Assembly (NCBI RefSeq): GCF_025963695.1
Contig: NZ_JAOQAH010000085.1
Coordinates: 1-64,000 of the forward strand
DNA length: 64,000 nucleotides
Direction: 5' to 3'
DNA from: Segetibacter sp.
GTDB lineage: Bacteria > Bacteroidota > Bacteroidia > Chitinophagales > Chitinophagaceae
This document shows, in pieces, positions 1-8,855 of the stretch (its first letter is position 1; each line of letters opens with the position of its first letter). The notes beneath the pieces were generated by a model, which did not search any database, was not told the DNA's origin, and was given only the letters and a program-made list of their open reading frames with translations. A program made the position numbers and the translations under genes.

Positions 1-159
1 CCGCCATAGTCAAACCACTCAATCAGTGAAATTGGTAGATAAATCTGTATCCTGTATACAAACAAACATATAGAAGAATAAGACTTTTGCAGCCTGAGAA
101 TGGGACGTGGAAGACACTTTTTCAAACGGTGAATTTTTAGAATAAAATAAAATTTTAGC
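1..159. other. Window edge, non-coding or tail of an upstream gene
   Basis: One plus-strand frame stays open from base 2 to a TAG near base 72 and could be the last codons of a gene that starts outside the window, but the short peptide has no recognisable feature. The rest is AT-rich leader in front of the short-chain dehydrogenase. No convincing TAnnTTTG box was found. Confidence 0.3.
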
Positions 160-921
160 ATGCAAATAATGAAAGGCAAAGTTGCTCTTGTTACAGGTGC
201 AGCTTCAGGACTTGGACTTGCTTCTGCAAAAGCGTTTGCAGAAGCGGGTGCTTCAGTAGTGTTGGCCGATTACCATGAAAAAGCAGTTTATGCAGCCGCT
301 GAAGAATTGGCAAGTAAAGGCTACAAAACCCTTGCTGTTGTTTGTGATGTTTCTGATGATATACAGGTTGAAGCAATGGTTGCAAAAACTGTTTCAACGT
401 TTGGTCGTTTGGATGCAGCCTACAACAATGCCGGCGTTCAAAATGCCCTTGCAGATGCTGCCGATCAAACCAGGGAAGACTTTGACCGTGTTACGGGTAT
501 CAACCTTCGCGGGGTTTGGAGCTGCATGAAGTATGAGCTTCAACAAATGCGTAAACAGGCAAGTGGTGCCATCGTTAACTGTTCTTCCATAGGAGGTATT
601 TTGGGTGGAGCACAAAGGGGAACTTACCATGCTGCTAAACACGGAGTAATTGGCCTTACCAAAAGCGCCGCTTTAGAGTATGCTTCACAAGGTATTCGTA
701 TCAACACAGTTTGCCCCGGCTTGATACATACTGCCATGGCAGACGAAATGATTGCCGGTGGGCAGAAGGAGGCACTCGATGCCATGTTAAAAACGGTACC
801 TGTCGGTCGTCTTGGTCGCCCCGAAGAAATTGCCAGTGCCGTTCTTTTCCTTTGCAGCGATGCCGCCAGCCTTATCGTAGGTCATACACTTGTTATTGAT
901 GGCGGTTACAGTATTCAATAA
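160..921 (+). CDS. Short-chain dehydrogenase/reductase (SDR family)
   Basis: Cytosolic NAD(P)-dependent oxidoreductase of the classical SDR family; the substrate cannot be told from sequence. Counting from the second ATG (169), the Rossmann motif TGAASGLG lies at residues 9-16, NNAG at 86-89, the catalytic Ser at 139/140 and the YHAAK Tyr-Lys pair at 153/157. The C-terminal LVIDGGY is typical of the family. At about 250 residues it has the usual length. ATGs at 160 and 169 are both possible starts; 169 gives the more usual N-terminus. It is followed after 14 bp by a cupin lipoprotein gene on the same strand, so it probably heads an operon with the cupin and CMD genes. The family call is firm. 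Confidence 0.93.
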   Translation: MQIMKGKVALVTGAASGLGLASAKAFAEAGASVVLADYHEKAVYAAAEELASKGYKTLAVVCDVSDDIQVEAMVAKTVSTFGRLDAAYNNAGVQNALADAADQTREDFDRVTGINLRGVWSCMKYELQQMRKQASGAIVNCSSIGGILGGAQRGTYHAAKHGVIGLTKSAALEYASQGIRINTVCPGLIHTAMADEMIAGGQKEALDAMLKTVPVGRLGRPEEIASAVLFLCSDAASLIVGHTLVIDGGYSIQ

Positions 922-935
922 TTAATTTAAAGATT

Positions 936-1436
936 ATGAAGATAAAGTCACTATTACTGCCATCTTTTGTAGCTGTTATTGTATTAACAACAGCTTGTAA
1001 TAACAACAAGAAACAACATGAGATGGCAACACAGAATACCGCTGCAATTTTCCCTGAGGGAAACAAGTTGCCCGGCGATCATTTTACCGGAAATGCTTTT
1101 CTACATCCGATGCTGGCAAAAGACAACAACAATGAGTTTTCGCTTGGTTGCGTCACGTTTCAACCCGGTGCAAGAACGCATTGGCACACACATCCTAAAG
1201 GGCAGGTTCTGATAGTTACAGAAGGTGAAGGATTTAACCAGGAAAAAGGAAAATCAGCACAAACCCTGAAAAAAGGGGATGTGGTAAACATACCTGCGGA
1301 TACGCAGCATTGGCACGGAGCTTCTACCAGTAGTAAATTGGTTCATGTTGCTATCACCAATTATAGGGGTGACGAAAATGTAGTATGGCTTCAGCCTGTC
1401 TCTGACGAAGAATACAACCAGGTTAATAAAAAATAA
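936..1436 (+). CDS. Cupin-domain lipoprotein
   Basis: Predicted lipoprotein of 166 residues. A hydrophobic signal (residues 4-20) ends in LTTAC with the acylated Cys at 21, followed by an Asn/Lys-rich tether. The rest is one Cupin_2 barrel. The first metal-binding motif is seen as GARTHWHTHPKG with a downstream Glu, and the second as PADTQHWHGA. Similar small cupins beside CMD-domain proteins and SDRs are common in Bacteroidota and are often annotated as quercetinase-like or as having no known activity. It lies 14 bp after the SDR and about 10 bp before the CMD gene, so the three genes are probably co-transcribed. The substrate is unknown. Confidence 0.9.
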   Translation: MKIKSLLLPSFVAVIVLTTACNNNKKQHEMATQNTAAIFPEGNKLPGDHFTGNAFLHPMLAKDNNNEFSLGCVTFQPGARTHWHTHPKGQVLIVTEGEGFNQEKGKSAQTLKKGDVVNIPADTQHWHGASTSSKLVHVAITNYRGDENVVWLQPVSDEEYNQVNKK

Positions 1437-1448
1437 AACACGTAAGTG

Positions 1449-2183
1449 ATGAACAAAGACAAACTTTTTAAATGGATACTATTCTTTGTTTTAATGCTAA
1501 GCATAAACAAAATGAATGCACAAACTGCAACTTCAAACCAGTCTTTAGATGCCCGCCAGCAACATATTGTTAGCATTTCGGCTTTGACCGCAGTCGGAGA
1601 TTTACCGCATCTGCAAAACCAACTTAATAAGGGGCTCGATGCCGGGCTTACTATTAGTGAAATAAAAGAGATATTGGTACAGCTTTATGCCTACTGCGGT
1701 TTCCCGAGAAGCCTGAACGGCATTAATACATTCATGACGGTGTTGCAGGAAAGAAAAGCCAAAGGCATCACTGATGTTGTAGGCAAAGAGGCTGAAGTTA
1801 TAAACGATACTACCGACACCTACGAACGGGGCAGAAGAGTACTTGAAATGCTTACAAAAACGCCGCAGGCAAAACCTGCACCCGGCTTTGGTGCATTTGC
1901 CCCGCGCATTGACGTTTTTTTAAAGGAGCATTTATTCGCCGATATTTTTGAAAGCACTGTGCTTACTTATCAGCAACGAGAACTGGTGACTATTGCAGCA
2001 TTGGCAGCAATGACCGGCGTTGAAGCCCAGTTACAGGCGCATTTTGGAATGGGGATGAACACCGGCATTACCGAACAGCAGTTACATCAGCTTATTTACA
2101 TTATTGAAAAAAATGTAGGAAAAAAAGGAGCAGATACGGGTAAACAAGTACTGGCTAAAGTAATAGCTGCAAGGCAAAAGTAG
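1449..2183 (+). CDS. Carboxymuconolactone decarboxylase (CMD) family protein, two CMD domains, exported
   Basis: A 244-residue protein with a signal peptide ending near NKMNAQ, followed by two CMD/AhpD-like all-alpha domains. The first (about 30-100) contains the segment EILVQLYAYCGFPRS with a single Cys. The second (about 165-240) starts QQRELVTIAALAAM. CMD proteins include gamma-carboxymuconolactone decarboxylase and AhpD-type peroxidase partners. Only one Cys is seen in the first domain and none in the second, so the AhpD CxxC redox motif is absent. A GTG directly precedes the ATG at 1449; the ATG is taken as start. A secreted CMD beside a cupin and an SDR is a recurrent arrangement, but the reaction is not known. 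Confidence 0.88.
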   Translation: MNKDKLFKWILFFVLMLSINKMNAQTATSNQSLDARQQHIVSISALTAVGDLPHLQNQLNKGLDAGLTISEIKEILVQLYAYCGFPRSLNGINTFMTVLQERKAKGITDVVGKEAEVINDTTDTYERGRRVLEMLTKTPQAKPAPGFGAFAPRIDVFLKEHLFADIFESTVLTYQQRELVTIAALAAMTGVEAQLQAHFGMGMNTGITEQQLHQLIYIIEKNVGKKGADTGKQVLAKVIAARQK

Positions 2184-2436
2184 AAGCAGCTTTTTTACTT
2201 GCGGACGATTAGAGATGGCCATATTTTTTTTGAGCCGGGCTTAGGAACATCTATGATTCTGCCGTTGCGTCGCACTCTTTTACTTTTTGTTTATTATTCA
2301 GCAATACAGAAATTCATGACTCATAAAGTAGAACTACTCCAAATCAATGATGCCTGTAAAAAGGTGGTAAACAAAGAAGCGGAATATAGGTATATGATTG
2401 AGGTGGCAACGATATAAAACATTTTTAAACGGTTAT
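2184..2436. other. Intergenic stretch holding a dispersed-repeat copy
   Basis: This 253-bp gap separates the CMD gene from the quinoprotein gene on the same strand. It contains one type B repeat (2264-2283) and its AGCA at 2300-2303. A 72-codon frame running through it has no recognisable product and owes part of its length to the repeat. I see no clear terminator. Confidence 0.5.
2264..2283 (-). repeat. Dispersed intergenic repeat, type B, copy 1
   Basis: Minus-strand reading GTAAAAGAGTGCGACGCAAC, one mismatch from the commonest type B form. AGCA follows on the plus strand after exactly 16 nt (2300-2303). Located between the CMD and quinoprotein genes. Confidence 0.85.
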
Positions 2437-4356
2437 ATGGAAAAACAAAAAACAAGTCTCCGCAGTCTGCAACTCTTCGCAGCACTTGCGTTGGCATTTT
2501 TTTCTGGCTGTAAGTCAGGTGCTGATAACGATCGAACATGGGCTGTGTATAAGGCGGATGCCAATAGTTCGAACTACTCGCCGTTGGACCAGATTAATGT
2601 TTCTAACGTTGGTCAGTTAAAGACTGCGTGGACATTTGCTATTAACGATAAAGCTCCCGGAGCGAGACCAAGTCAGTGTAATCCCATCATTGTCGATGGA
2701 ATAATGTATGCAACATCAGCAGGCCAATCCGCTTACGCTATAAACGCTGAAACGGGAGCGCCACTTTGGTCTTTTGACCCGTTTAACGGTGAGAAAGGTG
2801 GTGAAGTGAATCGTGGAGTTACGTATTGGGAAAATGGTGACGACAAGCGCATATTATTTACGGCTAACAATCACCTTTTTGCTCTTAATGCCCACACGGG
2901 CAAACCCATCACTTCGTTTGGGAATGAAGGGAAGGTCAATCTTCGGGTCGGACTTCGGGATAGCTCCGAAAACATCTTTGTTACATCCACCTCGCCTGGA
3001 ATTATTTACAAAGATCTTATCATTATGGGCTGCAGAGTACCTGATGTGTACGGTGCTCAACCCGGTTACATAAGAGCATATAATTGCCTGACCGGCAAAC
3101 TTGCCTGGACATTTCATACCGTACCATTGCCTGGTGAGCCGGGTTACGAAACATGGTCTAAAGACGCCTATAAAGTGGTGGGTGGTGTTAATAACTGGGC
3201 GGGCATGAGCCTGGACCTCAAAAGAGGCATTGTATTTCTTGCATTGGGGGCACCTTCATACGATTTCTACGGTACAGACCGCAAAGGAACAAATCTTTTT
3301 GGGAACTGTGTTTTGGCTCTAAACGCAGTTACAGGAAAACATGTCTGGCATTTTCAGACTGTTCATCACGATCTATGGGATTACGATTTGCCAGCTCCAC
3401 CTAATCTTGTCACCCTACATCGGGATGGAAAAGATATTGATGCGGTAGCACAAATCACCAAGCAAGGCTTTGTATTCGTGCTTAACAGGGAAACAGGTGA
3501 ATCTTTATTTCCCATTGAAGAAAGAAAAGTACCCGCATCCAATCTACCTGGTGAAGAAGCATGGCCGACGCAACCTTTCCCGCTAAAGCCAAAACCTTTT
3601 GCGAGGCAGTGGATTACGGAAGCGGACCTGACGAATTACTCGAACACTGATCATGATTCACTATTAAAAAAATTCAGGTCGTTGCGATATGAAGGTTTGT
3701 ACACGCCTCCCGATTTAAAAGGAACGCTTCAACTCCCTGGCACACGGGGTGGCGGAGAATGGGGTGGAGCTGCTTTTGACCGGACTAACAATTTCTTGTA
3801 CATCAAATCCAACGATGCACCCGACATTATAACGATCACTAAAGGAGATCAACAAGTTCCGGCTATGGAAGATTCGACACGAAAGGGCGGCTCGGTGAGC
3901 CAGTTGGAGACGGTAGAAAGGTATGCAAATACCGACCAGTACCTGAACGTAACCGGATATAAGACATGGAAAGACCCGAGTGGTAATCCGGCAATCGCAC
4001 CACCCTGGGGAACGTTAAGCGCATTGAACTTGTCAACAGGCGAGTATGCGTGGCAAATCCCGTTAGGAAACGATACGGCACGGCAGCAAAAAGGAGCACC
4101 CGAAACAGGTCAGGAGGGGAAAGCAGGTCCTATCGTAACCGCGGGAGGTTTGATCTTTATCAGCGGAACCGAGGACAAAAAGTTACGAGCCCTCGACAAA
4201 GCCACGGGTAAGCTACTATGGCAAACAACGCTGCCTGCATTGGCAAATGCAACTGCATGTACTTACCAGGTCAAAGGGAAACAATATGTAGCAATTTCGG
4301 TAGGTGGTACAAGCCAAAACCCTTCCGGTTTTATTATAGCCTTTGCATTGCAGTAA
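2437..4356 (+). CDS. PQQ-dependent dehydrogenase-type beta-propeller lipoprotein
   Basis: A predicted lipoprotein of 639 residues. The signal ends in FFSGC and the mature part is a quinoprotein propeller. It begins with the family pattern of N-S-S-N-Y-S-P-L-D-Q-I-N and continues with repeated tryptophan-docking blades such as NAETGAPLWSFD, LTGKLAWTFH, AVTGKHVWHFQ and ATGKLLWQTT. The HHDLWDYDLPAPPNL stretch is characteristic of membrane glucose dehydrogenase-like enzymes. No cytochrome c CxxCH motif is present, so electrons would have to leave through a separate carrier. The frame opens earlier (2398), but the ATG at 2437 puts the signal peptide at the N-terminus. An alcohol or sugar dehydrogenase is likely. 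The substrate is unknown, and whether the host makes or imports PQQ cannot be seen here. Confidence 0.88.
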   Translation: MEKQKTSLRSLQLFAALALAFFSGCKSGADNDRTWAVYKADANSSNYSPLDQINVSNVGQLKTAWTFAINDKAPGARPSQCNPIIVDGIMYATSAGQSAYAINAETGAPLWSFDPFNGEKGGEVNRGVTYWENGDDKRILFTANNHLFALNAHTGKPITSFGNEGKVNLRVGLRDSSENIFVTSTSPGIIYKDLIIMGCRVPDVYGAQPGYIRAYNCLTGKLAWTFHTVPLPGEPGYETWSKDAYKVVGGVNNWAGMSLDLKRGIVFLALGAPSYDFYGTDRKGTNLFGNCVLALNAVTGKHVWHFQTVHHDLWDYDLPAPPNLVTLHRDGKDIDAVAQITKQGFVFVLNRETGESLFPIEERKVPASNLPGEEAWPTQPFPLKPKPFARQWITEADLTNYSNTDHDSLLKKFRSLRYEGLYTPPDLKGTLQLPGTRGGGEWGGAAFDRTNNFLYIKSNDAPDIITITKGDQQVPAMEDSTRKGGSVSQLETVERYANTDQYLNVTGYKTWKDPSGNPAIAPPWGTLSALNLSTGEYAWQIPLGNDTARQQKGAPETGQEGKAGPIVTAGGLIFISGTEDKKLRALDKATGKLLWQTTLPALANATACTYQVKGKQYVAISVGGTSQNPSGFIIAFALQ

Positions 4357-4806
4357 GTTTATAAAAATTTATACCGTTTGTTGTAGTAAAACAATTTGAA
4401 AAGATGAAAGCTATCAATTTATTCGCCATCGCATTTAGTATGCTCTTCCTATTAAACCGTGTTTCCGCTCAAGACAAAAACCAAAAGGTGCGGCTGGCAA
4501 AACTTGTTATAGATACAAGCCAGTTAGAAAATTATAAGGCTGCATTAAAAGAAGAAATCGAAACCTCGCCACGTAAGGAGCCAGGTGTGTTAACTCTTTA
4601 TGCGGTTGCCGAAAAAGATAATTCCAGCCACATAACCATTTTAGAAATTTACGCAAATGAAGCGGCGTACAAAGCACATTTGCAAACACCTCATTTTATT
4701 AAATACAAGACTGGTACAAAAGATATGGTCAAGTCGCTTGAACTTGTAGAAATGGATCCGCTGATACCAGGAATGAGAATAAAATATCAACCGGAAAAAA
4801 TACCAA

Positions 4807-5272
<466 letters not shown>

Positions 5273-5400
5273 CTGGTATCGGGACAAAGAGCTGTTCGTG
5301 CATCAGCAGCATGCACCGCATTAATTTGGACAAAGTGCCGGCAGTCAGCTTTTGTGAGCATCTTTGCGCTATAAATTTTTAACGCAACCTCTATTTTGCC

Positions 5401-5982
5401 ATGTACGAAGTGTATTTTGAAAACTTCAATCAGAAAGTACCGTTAACAGACAGCGAACAAGCACAAATAAAAAGTTTTCTTTCCGTAAAAAAGCTCCGTA
5501 AAAAGCAATATCTGTTGCAGGAAGGCGATGTTTGTAAAAGCATTGCCTTTGTTGAGAAAGGAATACTAAGGGCGTACGCAATAAATGAAACCGGAACAGA
5601 ACACATTATCCAATTCGCATTAGAAGGATGGACTGTTTCAGATTTGTATAGTTTTTTAACCGGCGAGCAGGCAACCTATAACATTGATGCTTTGGAAAAC
5701 GCTGAGTTGGTTCTAATAAGTAAAACAGCACATGAAGAGCTGTTGCAACAGGTTCCTAAATACGAGACCTATATTCGATTGCAAATGACCAATGCTTACA
5801 TTGCACTTCAAAAACGCCTTGCATCTACTGTTAGCCTGTCTTTAGAAGAACGTTATAAAATCTTTACCGCCACATATCCCGACCTAATTCAACGTGTACC
5901 TCAACACATGATAGCTTCTTATATGGGTCTTACACCGGAGACATTAAGCCGTATTAGGCGTAGAATAACAGAAAACAAATAA
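5401..5982 (+). CDS. Crp/Fnr-family transcriptional regulator
   Basis: 193 residues: a cyclic-nucleotide-binding-type beta-barrel (about 25-115, with YLLQEGDVCKSIAFVEKGIL), a long helix, and a short C-terminal winged-helix DNA-binding part whose recognition region reads MIASYMGLTPETLSRIRRRI. Members of this Bacteroidota subgroup rarely keep the full set of cAMP-binding residues. The PFGERxA-type loop is not evident here, so the ligand is unknown. It lies just downstream of the oxidoreductase block and could regulate it, but the 128-bp gap and the pseudogene between leave that open. Confidence 0.9.
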   Translation: MYEVYFENFNQKVPLTDSEQAQIKSFLSVKKLRKKQYLLQEGDVCKSIAFVEKGILRAYAINETGTEHIIQFALEGWTVSDLYSFLTGEQATYNIDALENAELVLISKTAHEELLQQVPKYETYIRLQMTNAYIALQKRLASTVSLSLEERYKIFTATYPDLIQRVPQHMIASYMGLTPETLSRIRRRITENK

Positions 5983-6054
5983 GCGGTTTCTGCGATAGCT
6001 TTACTTTCGTTCGATGAAGCATCAAATAAGAAAAGTTGAATAGAATTTCTATAA

Positions 6055-6074
6055 GTACAAGAGAGTGACACAAC
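6055..6074 (+). repeat. Dispersed intergenic repeat, type A variant, copy 2
   Basis: Plus-strand reading GTACAAGAGAGTGACACAAC. It has A at position 8 like type B, but the three diagnostic bases (10, 12, 16) are type A. Lies 72 bp after the Crp-family stop codon. Confidence 0.88.
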
Positions 6075-6136
6075 GATGCTGAATAGAAATTGTAACGCCG
6101 GTCGCCAAAAAAATCTTGACTAAATAAATTAAGTGC

Positions 6137-6166
6137 AAAAAGCGTTGATTTAGATCAATGCTTTTT
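6137..6166 (+). terminator. Probable intrinsic terminator after the Crp-family gene
   Basis: A 13-bp stem (6137-6149 with 6154-6166, one G-T pair) with a 4-nt loop. Each arm carries five A or T at its outer end, so the plus-strand transcript ends in U5 followed by CUUG. The layout would work in both directions. It lies between the Crp-family gene and the next plus-strand gene. Confidence 0.65.
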
Positions 6167-6203
6167 CTTGCTTGTAAGCAAGTGTGAATGACATGGCGGA
6201 AAG

Positions 6204-6211
6204 TACTTTTG
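6204..6211 (+). promoter_or_regulatory. Putative -7 promoter box TACTTTTG
   Basis: Matches the Bacteroidota -7 consensus TAnnTTTG, 20 bp before the ATG at 6232 and downstream of the terminator hairpin. No TTG was found at the expected spacing, so only the -7 half is supported. Confidence 0.4.
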
Positions 6212-6231
6212 CCTTGTGAATTAGAATAGAT

Positions 6232-6879
6232 ATGAGGACAAAGCAAACAATAGCAATTATCGGAGCATCAGGAACTATGGGCTCTGCTATTGCCAAAAGC
6301 CTGTGTAAAGGTAACTACAAGTTACTTCTTTGTTCGAAAGAACCAGGCAAGATTGAGACGTTAATACATGATATAAAGAGCACCAACTCATTAGCTGATG
6401 TTGAGATCAGTGATTGTTTTAAAGAGGCTTGCTGGGAAGCAGACATTATTATTGCCGCAGTTCCGTATGCTTCTGAACAAGAATTAGCTGAAAGGATTAA
6501 AGAAGTAGCAAACCAAAAAATTGTTATCTCAATTGCCAATCCGCTAAACGAAACTTATACTGGTTTAATAACTGCGGCGGACACCAGTGCGGCAGAAGAA
6601 CTGCAAAAATTGTTGCCGCACTCTAAAGTAATAAAGGCATTTAATACAACTTTTGCTGCGGATTTCTCTACCGCGGTAATTGATCGTAAAAAGATAGATG
6701 CGTTTATTGCAGGCAACGATGAAGACGCGCTTGAAACTGTTTCTGAACTGGTTAGTACCGCAGGTTTCAACCCCGTTATAGCGGGCGTGTTATCAGCAAG
6801 CAGAACCCTGGAAAACACGCAACTGATGCTAATTCAGTCAACACGGAAATACAATTACAACTGGTTGGCAGCTGGTTAA
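6232..6879 (+). CDS. NADP oxidoreductase, coenzyme-F420-dependent-type Rossmann protein
   Basis: 215 residues, cytosolic. The N-terminal Rossmann motif IGASGTMGSAIAKSL (about 9-23) is followed by DIIIAAVPYASEQELAERI, IVISIANPLNE and VIKAFNTTFAADF, the layout of the F420_oxidored family (NADPH:F420 reductase-like). Proteins of this type in Bacteroidota, which usually lack F420, are thought to be NAD(P)H-dependent reductases with other partners. It has its own -7 box and begins a set of three plus-strand genes (this gene, YceI, DoxX), but the roughly 50-bp gap to YceI makes co-transcription only likely. Confidence 0.85.
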   Translation: MRTKQTIAIIGASGTMGSAIAKSLCKGNYKLLLCSKEPGKIETLIHDIKSTNSLADVEISDCFKEACWEADIIIAAVPYASEQELAERIKEVANQKIVISIANPLNETYTGLITAADTSAAEELQKLLPHSKVIKAFNTTFAADFSTAVIDRKKIDAFIAGNDEDALETVSELVSTAGFNPVIAGVLSASRTLENTQLMLIQSTRKYNYNWLAAG

Positions 6880-6928
6880 ATTTTACACAATTAATTCAAT
6901 AATCATTCAAAACAATAAAAAAAAACAA

Positions 6929-7516
6929 ATGAAAAAGTTCGCGATTATTTCTTCGGCATTTCTGGTATTATCGGCTTTTACAGCCGCCGTTTCTACAACC
7001 TGGCAGAATGACGACATGCACTCTCAATTAAGTTTTACAGTAACGCATCTCGGCATAAACGATATTTCAGGCACTTTTAATGATGTTGATGTAACCGTTC
7101 AATCAACTAAGGCAGACTTTAGCGATGCATCGTTTGAGCTAACGGCTAAAACAGCTTCGATTGATACAAGGGTAGAGCCAAGAAACAAACACTTAAAAAG
7201 TGCAGATTTCTTTGATGTAGAAACGTACCCTACTTTGAATTTTAAAAGCACAGGAATTAAAGCAGCCGGTAAAAATCAATACAAACTTACAGGCGATTTA
7301 ACTATACACGGTGTTACTAAACCAGTTACCATGAATTTGCTTTATAAGGGAACTGTAGAAAACCCTATGAGCAAAAAGCCTACTGCAGCTTTTCAAATCT
7401 CGGGAACTATTAAACGTACTGACTTTGGTGTTGGTGAAAAATTTCCTTCAGGTATGGTTAGCGATGAAGTTCGCATAAAAGCTGATGGAGAATTTGGATT
7501 GAGCGAGGCTAAATAA
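6929..7516 (+). CDS. YceI-family periplasmic lipocalin-like protein
   Basis: 195 residues with a signal peptide (residues 1-22). The mature part is a YceI barrel starting WQNDDMHSQLSFTVTHLGI, with DASFELTAKTASIDTRVEPRN, HLKSADFFDVETYPTLNFKS and LTIHGVTKPVT in the family order. YceI proteins bind long isoprenoid or amphiphilic chains in a hydrophobic pocket, and the family is often linked to stress or quinone metabolism. The leader is A-rich, as usual for Bacteroidota ribosome binding. Next to a DoxX gene 19 bp downstream, so probably one operon. Confidence 0.93.
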   Translation: MKKFAIISSAFLVLSAFTAAVSTTWQNDDMHSQLSFTVTHLGINDISGTFNDVDVTVQSTKADFSDASFELTAKTASIDTRVEPRNKHLKSADFFDVETYPTLNFKSTGIKAAGKNQYKLTGDLTIHGVTKPVTMNLLYKGTVENPMSKKPTAAFQISGTIKRTDFGVGEKFPSGMVSDEVRIKADGEFGLSEAK

Positions 7517-7535
7517 ATACAGGTAAAAAAATCAG

Positions 7536-8009
7536 ATGAAAAAGATACTAAGCGTAAATGAAGCAACCTCAATTACAGATGTAGCGCTGTTGATTGCAAG
7601 AGTAGGTATAGCCCTTCTTATGTTAACACATGGCGTTCCAAAAATGGTAACACTATTTTCAGCAGCACCGGTTCAGTTTATGCCGGTGATGGGAATGAGT
7701 GCAGAATTTTCGTTAGCACTTGCAGTGTTTGCAGAAGTTTTCTGTTCTATACTTCTTTTGGTGGGTTTTGCCTCCAGGTTAGCCGTTATTCCTTTAATGA
7801 TGACAATGTTAGTGGCCGTATTCCTTGTTCATTCGGCCGACCCTTTTGCCAAACAAGAACCGGCTTTGCATTACTTACTGGTGTATATAGTGCTTTTGCT
7901 TGCTGGTAGTGGTAAATATTCAATTGATTATTTATTAAGCAGAAAAACATTCCCTACCAACACCTCTGCAGGTAAAACAGAAAGGGCAAATTCGTTGAGC
8001 TATCAATAG
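7536..8009 (+). CDS. DoxX-family inner-membrane protein
   Basis: 157 residues with four hydrophobic segments (about 15-35, 55-78, 83-103, 110-130). It carries the DoxX pattern LIARVGIALLMLTHGVPKM near the N-terminus and FAEVFCSILLLVGFASRLA in the second pair of helices. DoxX proteins are small membrane proteins related to quinol oxidase subunits and to thiosulfate or sulfhydryl stress functions. The exact role here is unknown. It follows YceI closely on the same strand. Confidence 0.9.
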   Translation: MKKILSVNEATSITDVALLIARVGIALLMLTHGVPKMVTLFSAAPVQFMPVMGMSAEFSLALAVFAEVFCSILLLVGFASRLAVIPLMMTMLVAVFLVHSADPFAKQEPALHYLLVYIVLLLAGSGKYSIDYLLSRKTFPTNTSAGKTERANSLSYQ

Positions 8010-8129
8010 ACAATCATTTAGTGCGCAGTGGGTTCTTTAAAAAAGATGAATTATTTGTAGACGTATTAAACGAGGCTAGACCGTATTAACCTTGCCTTGA
8101 AATAAAGATAAACATTTACAGAAGTTTTC

Positions 8130-8166
8130 TTTTCCAACAGTTAATGTTCATATAACTGTTGGAAAA
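8130..8166. repeat. Perfect 14-bp inverted repeat (hairpin)
   Basis: TTTTCCAACAGTTA at 8130-8143 pairs exactly with TAACTGTTGGAAAA at 8153-8166 across a 9-nt loop. It lies 120 bp after the DoxX stop. Transcripts in either direction end the stem in A's rather than U's, so it is not a standard intrinsic terminator. It may still mark the 3' end of the DoxX transcript or be a protein-binding site. Confidence 0.6.
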
Positions 8167-8254
8167 GGAACTTCAAACCAGGTTCATCAAATCTTGCTGA
8201 AAGCAAAAAGCGAAAGTTTTTGGTGCCCGAGTGCAGTACTTCTATTAAGGTTTA

Positions 8255-8274
8255 CTTGCGTCGCACTCGTGTAC
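8255..8274 (-). repeat. Dispersed intergenic repeat, type B, copy 3
   Basis: Minus-strand reading GTACACGAGTGCGACGCAAG, two mismatches from the common type B form. AGCA follows after 16 nt at 8291-8294. Lies between convergent DoxX and SGNH genes. Confidence 0.8.
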
Positions 8275-8474
8275 TTTTTTCTCCTTATGGAGCAATGCGC
8301 TCTCTTATATTTTGCCAACTGTAACGTGATACGGCATTTTTTGCAGCGTTGCCATTATGGTTCAAAATCTACTTACAGCTTCTAAGAAGTGTTGCTTACT
8401 TTAAAACAATTCCTTCTATCGGTTCTCCACATCAAATTCTTGTTTGTAATAATTTCAGGCAGGTGCTTAAGTAA

Positions 8475-8507
8475 AATAAAAAAGGCTGACACAGGTTAGC
8501 ATCAGCC
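8475..8507 (-). terminator. Probable intrinsic terminator of the glycan locus
   Basis: Read on the minus strand, GGCTGA (8507-8502) pairs with TCAGCC (8489-8484) across 12 nt and is followed by TTTTTTATTTTA. It would end the sigma-FecR-Sus-GH20 direction of transcription about 350 bp after the SGNH stop codon. Confidence 0.6.
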
Positions 8508-8766
8508 GGTAATTCGAATATAGGATTTTAAAAAAACCTCAATTAAGGTTAGTCTAATTAAAACGTTCGTTTAAGAGGCATATTATTCAAAAAATACAGT
8601 CAGTACAATTAGAGCATCAATGTAGCCGTTTGGGTTATGAAAACGTATGAAACGTACCTTCATCAAAATACGTACGGGTTCGTTTTTCATCTTTGCTTTG
8701 TTACACGCCATCCTACACACCAGCGAAATGCGATAACCCATCAAACTCCTGAAGAAAAATCGTTCA

Positions 8767-8853
8767 TTATAATTGTTTCCAGGTTTCGGCAAGTGCCTGT
8801 ACTTTTTTCCCGTCAGGATTTCGAAAAGGCTCAGGTAATGCCCGACTAGTGGA
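8767..8853 (-). pseudogene. Possible 3' remnant of an unidentified gene
   Basis: Directly after the SGNH gene, a minus-strand frame that opens past its stop reads RALPEPFRNPDGKKV then QALAETWKQL and a stop. The peptide looks like genuine protein (Pro, Phe, Asn-Pro-Asp-Gly) and has no start of its own, so it may be a leftover gene end. I cannot name the family, and chance is not excluded. Confidence 0.25.
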
Positions 8854-8855
8854 GG

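Larger units (their letters stand above)
8010..8766. other. Long intergenic stretch between convergent units
   Basis: No convincing gene. It holds a perfect 14-bp palindrome (8130-8166), a type B repeat (8255-8274) with AGCA at 8291-8294, and a minus-strand terminator (8475-8507). Open frames at 8194-8385 (+) and 8583-8792 (-) have no recognisable products. The region may be partly decayed genes. Confidence 0.6.

Noticed and set aside
2199-2417. 72-codon plus-strand open frame between the CMD and quinoprotein genes
   Set aside because: It runs through a dispersed-repeat copy, has no recognisable motif and lies in a typical intergenic gap.
8194-8385. 63-codon plus-strand open frame
   Set aside because: It also spans a repeat copy; the peptide is repeat-derived and Cys/Leu-rich without family features.
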